A stretch of 64,000 nt of DNA from Hyphomicrobiales bacterium (GTDB lineage: Bacteria; Pseudomonadota; Alphaproteobacteria; Rhizobiales; RI-29), in NCBI GenBank assembly GCA_016125495.1, contig WGLQ01000002.1, positions 276,969 through 340,968 on the forward strand, in the 5' to 3' direction. The translations under genes and the position numbers were made by a program. Positions within the stretch are counted from its first letter, which is position 1, and each line of letters opens with the position of its first letter. The notes below the pieces were generated by a model, which saw nothing but the letters and a program-made list of their open reading frames with translations, searched no databases and was not told the DNA's origin. Shown one piece after another: positions 17,353 to 26,541 of the stretch.

Positions 17353-18051
17353 ATGAGAGTGTTGCTGATCGAGGACGACAGCGCGACGGCTCGTAGCATC
17401 GAGCTGATGCTCAATTCCGAAGGGTTCAACGTCTACCAGACGCATCTGGGCGAAGAGGGTGTCGATCTCGGCAAGCTCTACGACTACGACATCATCCTAC
17501 TCGATCTCAATCTTCCGGACGTCAGCGGCTACGACGTCCTCAAGACACTGCGTGTCTCGAAGGTGCACACGCCGATCCTCATTCTCTCCGGCCTCGCGGG
17601 CATCGAGGACAAAGTGAAGGGTCTCGGCGTCGGTGCCGACGACTACATGACGAAGCCCTTCCACAAGGACGAGCTCGTTGCCCGCATCCACGCCATCGTG
17701 CGGCGCTCGAAGGGCCATGCCCAGTCGGTGATCCGGACCGGTGAGTACGAGGTCAATCTCGATGCCAAGACCGTCGAGGTCGGCGGCCAGCGCGTGCATC
17801 TGACGGGCAAGGAATACCAGATGCTCGAGCTGCTCTCGCTGCGCAAGGGCACGACGCTCACCAAGGAAATGTTCCTCAACCATCTCTACGGCGGCCTCGA
17901 CGAGCCGGAACTCAAGATCATCGACGTCTTCATCTGCAAGCTGCGCAAGAAGCTGGCGGCGGCGACCGGTGGCGAGCACTACATCGAGACCGTGTGGGGG
18001 CGCGGCTACGTGCTCCGCGATCCGACGAGCAACGGTCAGGTCGCGGCCTGA
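17353..18051 (+). CDS. ctrA: Cell-cycle master response regulator CtrA
   Basis: A 232-residue OmpR-type response regulator; CtrA proteins are normally 231-233 residues. The receiver domain begins [20 protein letters not shown] with phospho-acceptor Asp51 ([15 protein letters not shown]) and Lys in [10 protein letters not shown]. The C-terminal winged helix includes [17 protein letters not shown] and [12 protein letters not shown]. It starts at ATG 17353 behind AAAGAGG. CtrA controls cell division, flagellar and DNA-methylation genes and, in some species, blocks replication initiation. SciP, its antagonist, and fliJ, often a target or neighbour, are adjacent. A stem-loop terminator follows. 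Confidence 0.97.
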   Translation: MRVLLIEDDSATARSIELMLNSEGFNVYQTHLGEEGVDLGKLYDYDIILLDLNLPDVSGYDVLKTLRVSKVHTPILILSGLAGIEDKVKGLGVGADDYMTKPFHKDELVARIHAIVRRSKGHAQSVIRTGEYEVNLDAKTVEVGGQRVHLTGKEYQMLELLSLRKGTTLTKEMFLNHLYGGLDEPELKIIDVFICKLRKKLAAATGGEHYIETVWGRGYVLRDPTSNGQVAA

Positions 18052-18093
18052 CGGCAGGCCGCAGGGCCACGACGTAAGCGCGATACCGAGACG

Positions 18094-18126
18094 AGGAGGC
18101 GGCCGCCGGCCGGCCTCCTTATTTCG
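18094..18126 (+). terminator. Rho-independent terminator after ctrA
   Basis: AGGAGGC (18094-18100) pairs with GCCTCCT (18113-18119), with extra GGCC pairing inside the loop, and TTATTT follows. It lies 43 bases after the ctrA stop. Confidence 0.75.
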
Positions 18127-18393
18127 TTCGAGCGCCAGACATCGAGTGTGGTGCCTGCACCTTTCGGCGGAGGCCGCGAGCAGCCGCGCGCCCACGCCAT
18201 CTCGCATCTTGTTCACAGGCCGCATTCGTCCAAGGCGCAGGCTGCCGCTCGAATTGCATATGCAGGAAAGGTTGCGGCGCAATTTGGAACACCGCTTAAC
18301 CCGATCTTCAGAGAAGGTGCGCTAAACAAGGCTCACGAGTGTCCCGACCTGGTTGCGCGTTCGGCTGTTCCGTCAAGCGAGGATCGTGTGGCC
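18127..18393. other. Intergenic region before the TbpB-like lipoprotein
   Basis: No gene is supported here; with the terminator, the gap runs from 18052 to 18393. A 10-bp perfect palindrome, TGCATATGCA, lies at 18255-18264, about 130 bases before the lipoprotein start, and could be part of its promoter or operator. No recognisable Fur, Irr or RirA box was seen. Confidence 0.35.
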
Positions 18394-19563
18394 ATGAAGT
18401 TGCGCAGTGTCGCGCCGGTGCTCGGCGCCGTGGTTCTTTCCGTCACGTTGGGTGGCTGTTTCGGATCGGGTCCGAGCGGCGAGCTGCAGGACCTCGGCAT
18501 CGGTCCGATCCTGGGCAAGTCCGGTGGTAGCTCCGGTGGCGGTGGTTCGGGTGGCGGTGGTGCCGGTGCCGGCGGAGGTGCCGGCGCAGGCGGCGGCGGC
18601 GGAGCTGGTGGTGGCGGTGGCGGCGGGACGACGCCCACGCCCAACACGTTCACGTTCTACGACAACGAAACCATGCGCATCACGCGCGTCGCGTTCGACG
18701 ATTCGACGACGGCCGATGTGATCCTGCCGACGCTGACCGAGCGTCTCGGAGGCGGGTCGACGAGCCAGTTCGAGCTGGAATACGTCTCCGCGAGCCCGAT
18801 CGATCCCAACGCGCTGCCCGAGCGGCCGACCGCGATTACCATCCCTCAGGGGCGGTTGCCCGAGACCACCGGTCTCCAGCAGGTCTCGACCAACGGCACC
18901 ACGACGCTCTATGCGAATGGCCCCGAACGGGTGCTCCTGACAAACGCGTCGACCCCGGGGGGTGTCGGTGCGGCGAACCAGCTCCAGTTCGCCCGCTATG
19001 GTCTCTTCGAACTCATCAACAACGCTGGGCACCACTATTCCGGTGGCTTCTACACCGCGGGCCAGCGCTCGTTCACATCGGACGTGGCGGCGGCCGTCGG
19101 CTCTTCCGCCACCTACAATGGCGCATTCATCGGGCAGGTCCAGAAGCCGGGCCAGCCTTATGCGCCGCAGGCCATCGCGGGTGCCGTCAACGTCGTTGCC
19201 GACTTCGACAACCATCGCGCCACGACCCGCATCCACAGCCTCGAGTACGAATCGGCGGCCGGTCCCGTGGTGCCCGCCAATTTCGATCTCCATGGCGTCG
19301 CCACCAACCTCAATTTCATTCCCGGGACGCCGCAGAACCTGCAACGGGGCTATTTCGGCGGTTTCAATGTCGTCGCCCCCGGCACGACCAACAGCCTCTC
19401 GCCGAACGGTATCGGCGGTCTCACCGCCATCGAAGCGGAGTTCCAAGGCCCGAAGGGCGAGGAACTGACGGGCACCGTTTCGGGCGAACTGATCGCTGTC
19501 AACCCGATCATCGACGACGCCACGAGGGTCGAACTCTGGGGTGCCTTCGGCGCCAAGCGTTGA
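18394..19563 (+). CDS. Surface lipoprotein with transferrin-binding-protein-like (TbpB) beta-barrel domain, probable Slam substrate
   Basis: 389 residues from ATG 18394. The lipoprotein signal is MKLRSVAPVLGAVVLSVTLGGC, with the lipid-bearing Cys at 22. A glycine-rich tether (about residues 47-80, mainly Gly/Ala/Ser) follows. The rest is beta-rich. Its C-terminal half has the features of TbpB-type 8-stranded barrels: YSGGFYTAGQRS, ATYNGAFIGQVQ, VVADFDNHRATTRI, YFGGFNVV, and the family-like EAEFQGPKGEELTGTVSGEL near the end. Such lipoproteins are flipped to the cell surface by Slam, and the next gene is Slam-like. The ligand is unknown; iron-protein binding should not be assumed. Confidence 0.75.
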   Translation: MKLRSVAPVLGAVVLSVTLGGCFGSGPSGELQDLGIGPILGKSGGSSGGGGSGGGGAGAGGGAGAGGGGGAGGGGGGGTTPTPNTFTFYDNETMRITRVAFDDSTTADVILPTLTERLGGGSTSQFELEYVSASPIDPNALPERPTAITIPQGRLPETTGLQQVSTNGTTTLYANGPERVLLTNASTPGGVGAANQLQFARYGLFELINNAGHHYSGGFYTAGQRSFTSDVAAAVGSSATYNGAFIGQVQKPGQPYAPQAIAGAVNVVADFDNHRATTRIHSLEYESAAGPVVPANFDLHGVATNLNFIPGTPQNLQRGYFGGFNVVAPGTTNSLSPNGIGGLTAIEAEFQGPKGEELTGTVSGELIAVNPIIDDATRVELWGAFGAKR

Positions 19564-19591
19564 ATCCGGTTGGCGAGGGGACGGAGCGGAC

Positions 19592-21007
19592 ATGGCGCGG
19601 CAGGAGCGGCGATCGGCACGGCTCGTGAGGCACGCGTTGCGGCGCGTGCCGACGTCCGTTCGCGGGGGCTCGGTCCTGGCGGCGATCGCCTTCCTCCTCA
19701 TCGGCCTCCTTTCGCCGATCGCGGCCGTCGCGGGAGATGGTGCGGCGACCACCGGCCGGCACGTGCTGGAACAAGCGGCGGAGGTCTACCGCAACGGTGC
19801 CATGGACGAGGCCGCGCGCCTCCTCGATCCGCTCGTTGCCGATCCCGGAGCGCTCGATCCCGACGCCGCGCTCACGGCACGTCATCTGCGGGGCCTCGTT
19901 GCGCGACGGCGGGGAGAACTCGAACTCGCCGCCGCGATGTTTCGCGGCATTCTCGCCGAGCGCCCGGACCTGACGCGTGTGCGCCTCGATCTCGCGCACA
20001 CGCTTTTCCTTCTCGAGGAGGACGAGGGCGCGCGGCATCATTTCGAACTGGTGCGCTCGGCGAGCGGCGATCCGGTCGTCTCGCAGGTCATCAACGGTTT
20101 CGTTCGGGAGATGGACAAGCGCCGGCGGTGGAGTGCCTCGGCGTTCGTTTCGCTCGCGCCGTCCAGCAACATCAACCAGGGCACCAGCAGCGACGTCATC
20201 ACGGTCGCCGGCCTGCCGTTCGTCATCGACGATTCCTCGCGGGCCAAGAGCGGCATCGGGCTGGCGGCGGGGGGAGCGATCGGGCTGCGGCACACGCTAG
20301 CGCCCGACATCGACCTCGAGGTCGACCTGCGGGGTCTGGCGAGGCGCTACCGGGAGGACGATTTCAACTACGCAAAGGCGGCCGCCTCGATCGGGCCGCG
20401 CATCCACTTCGAGCGGGGCAATGCTGCTCTGATACTCTTTGCCGAACGGCACTGGTCCGCCGACGAGGCGCTGAGCTTTGCTGCGGGCGTGCGCGCCGAG
20501 GCCCGCGTGAAACTGGCACCGACGTTGACCTCGACGACCGTGGCGAACTGTTTTGCGACGCGTCACGACGGGGACTGGCAGGGCATCGATCTGACGGACC
20601 GCGATGGGCATGCCTGCTCACTCGATCTGGTGTTGGACCAGGCGCTTTCGAGCGACAGCTTCGCGCGCCTGACGATCGGCGGAGAGGAATCCTGGTCGGA
20701 GGCCCCCTACCGCGAATACGGCGAGCGGATGATCGGCATCGGCGGCTACAAGGAACTGCCCTTCGGCATCACGCTCTTTGCCGAGGCGCGGGCGCGGCAC
20801 CGGCAATACGATCTGGCCAACAGCCTCACCGGCACGGTGCGCGAAGACAGGGTGCTGGAAGGCGATATCCAGGTCACCAAGCGTGACCTCGAAATCTTCG
20901 GCGCCGCGCCGCAGCTCAGGCTGAGCGTGGCGCGGCGGCACAGCAACATCGACATCTACGACTACACCTCGCACGGGGTCGAGGTGACGTTCACGCGCGG
21001 CTTCTGA
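19592..21007 (+). CDS. Surface lipoprotein assembly modifier (Slam)-like outer-membrane protein, type XI secretion
   Basis: 471 residues from ATG 19592, with GGAGCGG upstream, 28 bases after the TbpB-like lipoprotein stop. A signal anchor (VLAAIAFLLIGLLSPIAAVAG, about 30-50) leads into a TPR-like periplasmic domain (about 55-165: AAEVYRNGAMDEAARLLDPL, GLVARRRGELELAAAMFRGI, LDLAHTLFLLEEDEGARHHF). The C-terminal about 300 residues are alternating amphipathic strands forming an outer-membrane barrel (DUF560 type), ending in aromatic Phe (VEVTFTRGF). TPR plus DUF560 barrel is the Slam architecture. Pairing with a TbpB-like lipoprotein strongly supports it as the dedicated exporter. Confidence 0.8.
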   Translation: MARQERRSARLVRHALRRVPTSVRGGSVLAAIAFLLIGLLSPIAAVAGDGAATTGRHVLEQAAEVYRNGAMDEAARLLDPLVADPGALDPDAALTARHLRGLVARRRGELELAAAMFRGILAERPDLTRVRLDLAHTLFLLEEDEGARHHFELVRSASGDPVVSQVINGFVREMDKRRRWSASAFVSLAPSSNINQGTSSDVITVAGLPFVIDDSSRAKSGIGLAAGGAIGLRHTLAPDIDLEVDLRGLARRYREDDFNYAKAAASIGPRIHFERGNAALILFAERHWSADEALSFAAGVRAEARVKLAPTLTSTTVANCFATRHDGDWQGIDLTDRDGHACSLDLVLDQALSSDSFARLTIGGEESWSEAPYREYGERMIGIGGYKELPFGITLFAEARARHRQYDLANSLTGTVREDRVLEGDIQVTKRDLEIFGAAPQLRLSVARRHSNIDIYDYTSHGVEVTFTRGF

Positions 21008-21029
21008 GCGCCCCCGGCGCGCTCTACCG

Positions 21030-21608
21030 TCAGCGGCCGATCAGGCGCCAGGCGAGCGGCAGCAGCGCGGCGGCGAGCGCCGCCTTGACCAGGTCGCCCG
21101 GAATGAACGGCAGCATGCCGACGGTGACCGCCTTCTCGAGGCCGAGCCCGAGGCCGAATGCCAGCCACGCCAAGCCGAATGCGTAGATCACCGCCGTGCC
21201 GATCAGCATGGCGAGGAACACGCGCACGGCCGGCCGACCCCAGCCCTGCCCGGCAAGCCAGCCCGCCGTGACCGCGGCGGCGAGGAAGCCGACCAGATAG
21301 CCGCCGGTGGGGCCCGCCATATAGGCGAGCCCGGCGCCTCCGGTGAAGACCGGCAGGCCCAAGGCGCCCTCGGCGAGATAGGCGAGAACGGTGAGGCCGC
21401 CGAGCCGCCAGCCGAAGGCGAGCCCGACCAGCAGCACGGCGAACGGCTGCATGGTCATCGGCACGGGGTACATCGGCACCTTGATATGAGCGCAAACGGC
21501 GATGAGCGCCGAGCCCGCGAGCACGAGCAGGACGTCGCGCAGCAGCGCGCCCGAGGCGGCGGGGCGCGGCCAGGCTGCATCGGCAATGAGATTGGTGTTG
21601 GTCGACAT
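21030..21608 (-). CDS. bioY: Biotin transporter S component BioY
   Basis: A 192-residue integral membrane protein with about six spans and the BioY sequence: HIKVPMYPVPMTMQPFAVLL, then LAYLAEGALGLPVF and GPTGGYLVGF. It starts at ATG 21608 behind GAGAGG. BioY is the substrate-binding subunit of the energy-coupling-factor biotin importer. No BioM or BioN gene is adjacent, so this is a solitary BioY, which is known in some bacteria. Its stop is 22 bases from the convergent Slam-like gene. Confidence 0.92.
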   Translation of the reverse strand: MSTNTNLIADAAWPRPAASGALLRDVLLVLAGSALIAVCAHIKVPMYPVPMTMQPFAVLLVGLAFGWRLGGLTVLAYLAEGALGLPVFTGGAGLAYMAGPTGGYLVGFLAAAVTAGWLAGQGWGRPAVRVFLAMLIGTAVIYAFGLAWLAFGLGLGLEKAVTVGMLPFIPGDLVKAALAAALLPLAWRLIGR

Positions 21609-22010
21609 GCCTCTCGTCTCCTCGGTGCGTCGCGTCAGTCCCGGTTCCCGACAGCGGACGTTCGTTCTTGGCAGGCAACGCGCGATCGTCGGCGCGGGCG
21701 TGCCGGATCCGCCAGCTCTCTGCAACGGCTATAGCGGGCCGCCCGCGTGCGGGCTAGGCCCTCATGGCCACCCATGCACCTGTTCCATCGGCCGATGTCG
21801 ACCGAGGTTCATCGATCATTGACGTTGACGTTAACGTAAATTATCTGTCCCGGCGGACCGGCGATGCCTGGCACCCCGGCTCACGGCCTGCACGAGGCGT
21901 GCACGCGCTCGTGTGCGCCGCGGAGGTGACCGGGGGCCGGCGATCTGCGATCCTATGGCCGAGGCGTGGACGTGGCTGGCCCGCCGACCGTCGATGCGGA
22001 GGGATACGAG
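21609..22010. promoter_or_regulatory. bioY-fadA divergent intergenic region
   Basis: 402 bases without a convincing gene. The notable element is the palindrome-containing promoter at 21819-21847, described separately. The part nearest bioY (21609-21800) shows no clear operator. Confidence 0.4.
21819..21847 (+). promoter_or_regulatory. Promoter with a 16-bp near-palindromic operator upstream of the beta-oxidation genes
   Basis: The -35 box TTGACG (21819-21824) and -10 box TATCTG (21842-21847) are 17 bases apart. The spacer contains TTGACGTTAACGTAAA (21825-21840), a palindrome with one mismatch. From memory this resembles operators of the MerR-family regulator LiuR, which controls branched-chain and fatty acid catabolism in Proteobacteria; that match was not verified. 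It lies 163 bases before the thiolase ATG. Confidence 0.55.
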
Positions 22011-23219
22011 ATGACGGACGCATTCATTTTCGATGCGGTGCGCACGCCGCGCGGCAAGGGCCGCAAAGACGGCAGTCTTCACGAAGTGACGGCCGTTTCG
22101 CTCGCCTCGCAGGTGCTCGGCGCGATCCGGGACCGCAACGGGCTCGAGACCAAGCTCGTCGACGACGTCATCCTCGGCTGCGTGGCGCCGATCGGCGAGC
22201 AGGGCATGGACATCGCGCGGGCGGCGGTGTTCGGGGCGGGCTATGGCAACGAGACGGCCGGAGTGCAGATCAACCGCTTCTGCGCCTCGGGGCTCGAAGC
22301 GGTGAACATGGCCGCCGGACAGGTCGCGGGCGGCGCATCCGACCTCGTCATCGCCGGTGGCGTCGAGAGCATGTCACGCGTGCCGATGACATCGGACGGC
22401 GGCGCCTGGCCGGTCGACCCTCGCATCGCGATCCCCTCCTATTTCATGCCGCAGGGCGTTTCGGCCGATCTCATTGCGACCAAGTACGGGTTTTCGCGAG
22501 CCGACTGCGACGCCTATGCCGTCGAAAGCCAGAAGCGCGCGGGCGCGAGCTGGGCCGAGGGGCGGTTCGCGCGCTCCGTTGTGCCCGTGGTCGACGTCAA
22601 CGGTCTCACCATTCTCGAGCGCGACGAGACCGTCCGGCCGACGACCGACATGCAGGCGCTCGCGGCCCTCAAGCCGTCGTTCGTGCAGATGGGCGTGGAC
22701 TATGGTTTCGATGCGGTGGCGATCCAGGCCCATCCCGAACTCGAGGCGATCGAGCACGTGCACCATGCCGGCAATTCCTCCGGCATCGTGGATGGGGCGG
22801 CGGGCGTGCTCATCGGATCGCGCGCGGGTGGAGATGCCGCCGGCCTCAGGGCGCGGGCGCGCATCCGTGCGTTCACGGCGATCGGCTCCGAGCCGGCGCT
22901 GATGCTGACCGGACCCGTCGACGTCACGGAAAAGGTGCTGCGGCGGGCCGGCATGACGAAGGCGGATATCGATCTCTTCGAACTCAACGAGGCATTCGCC
23001 TCCGTCGTCCTTCGATACATGCAGGCCTTCGAAATCCCGCACGACAAGATCAACGTCAACGGGGGCGCCATCGCGATGGGCCATCCGCTCGGGGCGACCG
23101 GTGCGATGATCCTCGGCACGGTGCTCGACGAACTCGAGCGGCGCGATCTTTCGACGGCGCTGGTCACGCTCTGCATCGGGGCGGGCATGGGCTGCGCGAC
23201 CGTCATCGAGCGGGTGTGA
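22011..23219 (+). CDS. fadA: Acetyl-CoA acyltransferase (thiolase), FadA type
   Basis: A 402-residue thiolase. The nucleophilic Cys91 is in [13 protein letters not shown]. The His of [19 protein letters not shown] and the C-terminal Cys of [10 protein letters not shown] complete the active site, and LFELNEAFA is also present. It starts at ATG 22011 with GGAGGG nine bases upstream. It catalyses the last step of beta-oxidation, cleaving 3-ketoacyl-CoA with CoA. FadB-type hydratase/dehydrogenase follows after one small gene, so the pair likely forms the degradative complex. Confidence 0.93.
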   Translation: MTDAFIFDAVRTPRGKGRKDGSLHEVTAVSLASQVLGAIRDRNGLETKLVDDVILGCVAPIGEQGMDIARAAVFGAGYGNETAGVQINRFCASGLEAVNMAAGQVAGGASDLVIAGGVESMSRVPMTSDGGAWPVDPRIAIPSYFMPQGVSADLIATKYGFSRADCDAYAVESQKRAGASWAEGRFARSVVPVVDVNGLTILERDETVRPTTDMQALAALKPSFVQMGVDYGFDAVAIQAHPELEAIEHVHHAGNSSGIVDGAAGVLIGSRAGGDAAGLRARARIRAFTAIGSEPALMLTGPVDVTEKVLRRAGMTKADIDLFELNEAFASVVLRYMQAFEIPHDKINVNGGAIAMGHPLGATGAMILGTVLDELERRDLSTALVTLCIGAGMGCATVIERV

Positions 23220-23223
23220 CCCT

Positions 23224-23574
23224 ATGCAAAGGATCGACATCGGTGGGCTCGGGCGAAGCGGCAGCGCCGGCCATCGCGAGCCGTTCCGGGCGGTGACCGC
23301 CGGGCGGTTCTTCGAGCGGTCGGGCGATGGCGCGGAGCCCGCCCGGTTCGACTTCGATCCGACGCGCCTTGGGCCAGGCGATGCGGCGGCCTTCAAGGCG
23401 GGGGCCACTGACGGTCATCGAGCCGTCGACCGCTCCGCCCGGCCCGCCCTCCTGCGCGAGATCGGCAGCCAAGGCACCGACGAGCGCACCCATCATCCCG
23501 ACAACGATCCCGCCATGGCGCGGACGGCCGGCAAGAGCCGCTTCACGCGCAAGGACGGCACGCCCTACGCATAA
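23224..23574 (+). CDS. Small hypothetical protein between fadA and fadB, 116 aa
   Basis: This frame fills the fadA-fadB gap neatly, starting four bases after the fadA stop and ending 11 bases before fadB. It has high G/C at third codon positions like its neighbours. The product is polar, with no signal or membrane span, is rich in Arg/Gly/Asp, and ends in basic KSRFTRKDGTPYA. It is not recognised. Competing frames exist on both strands (minus 23203-23496), so a non-coding spacer is possible. Confidence 0.5.
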   Translation: MQRIDIGGLGRSGSAGHREPFRAVTAGRFFERSGDGAEPARFDFDPTRLGPGDAAAFKAGATDGHRAVDRSARPALLREIGSQGTDERTHHPDNDPAMARTAGKSRFTRKDGTPYA

Positions 23575-23585
23575 GGAAGGTTCCC

Positions 23586-25835
23586 ATGACCTACGATAGT
23601 TTCCGCTTCGACGTCGACGGCGAGGGCATCGCGCACGTCGTCTGGGACATGCCGGGGCGCTCGATGAACGTGCTCTCGGCTAAGTCGATCGCGGAATACA
23701 TCTCCGCGATCGAGCGGATCGTGACGGACGGGGCGGTCAAGGGCGCGGTAATCGGATCGGGCAAGCGCGACTTCATCGCGGGAGCGGACCTCCCCATGGT
23801 CGAGGCGATGGCCGAGACCGCACAGAGCGGCGACCGCAAGGCGGCGGCCGAGAAAATATTCCACGAGATGCTCGCCTTCCAGATGGCGCTGCGGCGGCTC
23901 GAGGCGTGCGGCAAGCCGGTCGCGGCGGCGCTCCCGGGGACGGCGCTCGGCGGCGGACTCGAGGTGGCGCTGGCAACTCACCACCGCGTCGTGGCGGACA
24001 ATCCCAAGGCGCAGCTCGGCCTGCCGGAGAGCAAGGTCGGGCTCATGCCCGGGGCCGGTGGGACGCAGCGCCTCGTTCGCCTGCTCGGGGCGATGGCGGC
24101 CGCGCCCCTGCTGCTCGAGGGCCGCGCGCTCGATCCCGCCAAGGCGCTCTCGCTCGGCATCGTCAACGAAGTGGTGCCTGCGGGACGTGAAAGGGAGGCG
24201 GCGCTCGCCTTCGTGCGAGCCAATCTGGCGGAAGGCGAGAAGGTCTCGGCAGCGCGCGCGGCGGGCACTGCAATGGAGGCGAGTTACGATCCCGTCTGGG
24301 ACAAGAAGGGGTATAAAATCCTGGGCGGGTGGCCGTTCTCGCCGCAGGGCTTTCCCGTCTGCATGGGCGCCGGTGCCATGGTGCGCAAGGAGAGCTATGG
24401 CATCTACGACGCGCAGAAGGCCATCCTCTCGGCGGTCTACGAAGGCTTGCAGGTGCCGTTCGAGACCGCGCTGCGCATCGAGGTGCGCTACTTCACCAGT
24501 CTCGTCTGCGGCGCGCAGGCGCGTAATATGATCCGCTCGCTGTTCGTCAACAAGCAGGCGCTGGAGAAGGGGGCACGGCGCCCGGCGGGCGTTGCGGACC
24601 AGTCTGTCAAGCGTCTCGGCGTGCTCGGCGGCGGTGGCTTCATGGGAGCCGGTATCGCCAATGTCGCGGCGGCGGCCGGTATCGAGGTCGTCGTGCTCGA
24701 CCGCGACGAGGAGAGCGCGGCCAAGGCGAAAGCCCATGCCGAACGGCTGGCCAGCGAGCGGGTCGCCAAGGGGCGCATGAGCGAGGCGGCGGCGGGAGAA
24801 CTTCTCTCCCGGATCACGACGACGGCGGATTATTTGCGGCTCGCGGGCTGCGAACTCGTCGTCGAGGCGGTGTTCGAATCCCCGGACGTCAAGAAGGCGG
24901 TGACGGAGGCAGCCGAAGCGCATCTCGGCGCCGATGCGGTCTTTGCCTCGAATACCTCCACCATCCCGATTTCGCTGCTCGCTCGCAATTCGGCGCGGCC
25001 GACCAATTTCATCGGCATTCATTTCTTCTCACCGGTCGAGAAGATGCCGCTGGTCGAGATCATCCTCGGCAAGGGGACGGGCGAGGTGGCGCTCGCCAAG
25101 GCGCTCGATTTCGTGCGCCAGTTGCGCAAGACGCCGATCGTCGTCAACGACGCGCGCTTCTTTTATGCCAACCGCTGCGTGCTGAAGTACGTCGAGGAAG
25201 CGCATCACATGCTGGCTGAGGGCGTCGCGCCGGCGCTCATCGAGAATGCGGCACGCATGATCGGCATGCCGGTCGGCCCGCTCTCCCTCAACGACGAGAC
25301 GGCGCTCGACCTCGGCCTCAAGATCCGTCAGGCGACGCGGGCCGGCCTCGGGGATGGCTACCAGGTGCATCCGGCGGAAGAGCGTCTCGACCGGATGGTG
25401 ACGGAGATGGGGCGCCTCGGGCGCAAGAACCGCAAGGGTTTCTACGATTATCCCGAGGCTGGCCGCAAACGGCTCTGGCCGGGGCTCGCCGACCTCTTTG
25501 CGGTGGCAAACGTGCAGCCGGACGTCGAGGCGCTGAAACGGCGATTCTTGACGATCCAGGCGGTGGAAGCGATCCGCGCGCTCGAAGAGGGCGTGGTAAC
25601 GGACGTGCGCGAGGCGGATATCGGGGCGATCTTCGGGTGGGGGTTCGCGCCCTGGTCGGGCGGCCCGATCTCCTATGTCGATACGCGCGGGCCAGCCGTG
25701 GTGGTGGCCGATTGCCGCGCACTCGCCGCGGATCTCGGCGCGCGGTTCGCGCCGCCCCGCCTGCTCGAGGAGGTGGCCGGCCAAGGGACCACGTTCTATC
25801 GCCGGCAGGCGGCGAGGCAGGCCGCGGCGGCCTGA
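23586..25835 (+). CDS. fadB: Bifunctional enoyl-CoA hydratase/3-hydroxyacyl-CoA dehydrogenase, FadB/FadJ type
   Basis: A 749-residue multifunctional beta-oxidation enzyme. The N-terminal crotonase domain (about 1-200) has SGKRDFIAGADLPM, the oxyanion-hole GTALGGGLEVALA, and the catalytic Glu in LPESKVGLMPGAGGTQR. The NAD-binding domain starts at about residue 340 (LGVLGGGGFMGAGIANVAAA). It carries the Ser/Asn motif FASNTSTIPI and the catalytic His in GIHFFSPVEKMPLVEI. A C-terminal 3HCDH domain follows. Start is ATG 23586 with GGAAGG upstream. It works with FadA, converting enoyl-CoA to 3-ketoacyl-CoA in the cytoplasm. Confidence 0.95.
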   Translation: MTYDSFRFDVDGEGIAHVVWDMPGRSMNVLSAKSIAEYISAIERIVTDGAVKGAVIGSGKRDFIAGADLPMVEAMAETAQSGDRKAAAEKIFHEMLAFQMALRRLEACGKPVAAALPGTALGGGLEVALATHHRVVADNPKAQLGLPESKVGLMPGAGGTQRLVRLLGAMAAAPLLLEGRALDPAKALSLGIVNEVVPAGREREAALAFVRANLAEGEKVSAARAAGTAMEASYDPVWDKKGYKILGGWPFSPQGFPVCMGAGAMVRKESYGIYDAQKAILSAVYEGLQVPFETALRIEVRYFTSLVCGAQARNMIRSLFVNKQALEKGARRPAGVADQSVKRLGVLGGGGFMGAGIANVAAAAGIEVVVLDRDEESAAKAKAHAERLASERVAKGRMSEAAAGELLSRITTTADYLRLAGCELVVEAVFESPDVKKAVTEAAEAHLGADAVFASNTSTIPISLLARNSARPTNFIGIHFFSPVEKMPLVEIILGKGTGEVALAKALDFVRQLRKTPIVVNDARFFYANRCVLKYVEEAHHMLAEGVAPALIENAARMIGMPVGPLSLNDETALDLGLKIRQATRAGLGDGYQVHPAEERLDRMVTEMGRLGRKNRKGFYDYPEAGRKRLWPGLADLFAVANVQPDVEALKRRFLTIQAVEAIRALEEGVVTDVREADIGAIFGWGFAPWSGGPISYVDTRGPAVVVADCRALAADLGARFAPPRLLEEVAGQGTTFYRRQAARQAAAA

Positions 25836-25962
25836 GTCGGCACGCGGTCGGTTGTGCTCCCGGTGACGGGGTCTTGACCCGGCGTCACAAGACGGACACC
25901 TTCCCGGGGCCCACCTCATGTGCCCCGGATCGGGGCGTCGCGGTTTTCCCTGGGGATCGACC

Positions 25963-26541
25963 ATGCTCGACGGCCTCTACCGGCGGATCCGGGAGGGCAT
26001 CCATACCTGGAAGGGCAAGACCCTGCTGGGGGTGGCGGCGTTCCTGGAATGTACCATCATTCCGGTAACCATCGAGTTGGTGGCGACACCCCTCATGGTG
26101 GTGAGCGGACGCCCCTACCTCATCGCCCATATCATTTCGATCGGCACGCTCGTTGGAGCGCTCGCGAGTTACGCGCTCGGCGCCTTCATGTTCGAGCCGG
26201 TGATCCAGCCACTCCTCGAGTGGGCCGGCTGGATGGACGACTTCCGGAGATTCGAGGGTGATCTCCTAGAGAACGGGTTCTGGGCGGTCTTCCTGGTCGG
26301 TCTGACACCGATTCCGTTCCAGATCGGCACGGTCGGCGCGGGCGTGCTGGGCTACTCGTTGCCCATGTTCATTCTGGCGGTGTTGATCTCGCGCGGTATC
26401 CGCTACTATGCGATCGCGATCCTGGCCGACATCCTCGGCCACAAGGCTCACGACCTCATCGAGCGCTACGGCTCGATGATCCTGTTCGTGGGCACCGGAG
26501 TGCTCGTCGGCGGCGCGGTTCTCTATTCGCTGCTGGCGTGA
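25963..26541 (+). CDS. YqaA-like inner-membrane protein (VTT/DedA superfamily)
   Basis: 192 residues from ATG 25963, with GGGGA nine bases upstream. It has about four to five hydrophobic segments. KGKTLLGVAAFLECTIIPVT with ELVATPLMV, and TPIPFQIGTVGAGVLGYSLP with ISRGIRYY, match the VTT (SNARE-associated) signature with its re-entrant helix and conserved Glu/Pro/Arg. DedA/VTT proteins are lipid scramblases or flippases in several organisms; the exact role of the YqaA branch is unknown. It stands alone between fadB and the TPR gene. Confidence 0.8.
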   Translation: MLDGLYRRIREGIHTWKGKTLLGVAAFLECTIIPVTIELVATPLMVVSGRPYLIAHIISIGTLVGALASYALGAFMFEPVIQPLLEWAGWMDDFRRFEGDLLENGFWAVFLVGLTPIPFQIGTVGAGVLGYSLPMFILAVLISRGIRYYAIAILADILGHKAHDLIERYGSMILFVGTGVLVGGAVLYSLLA

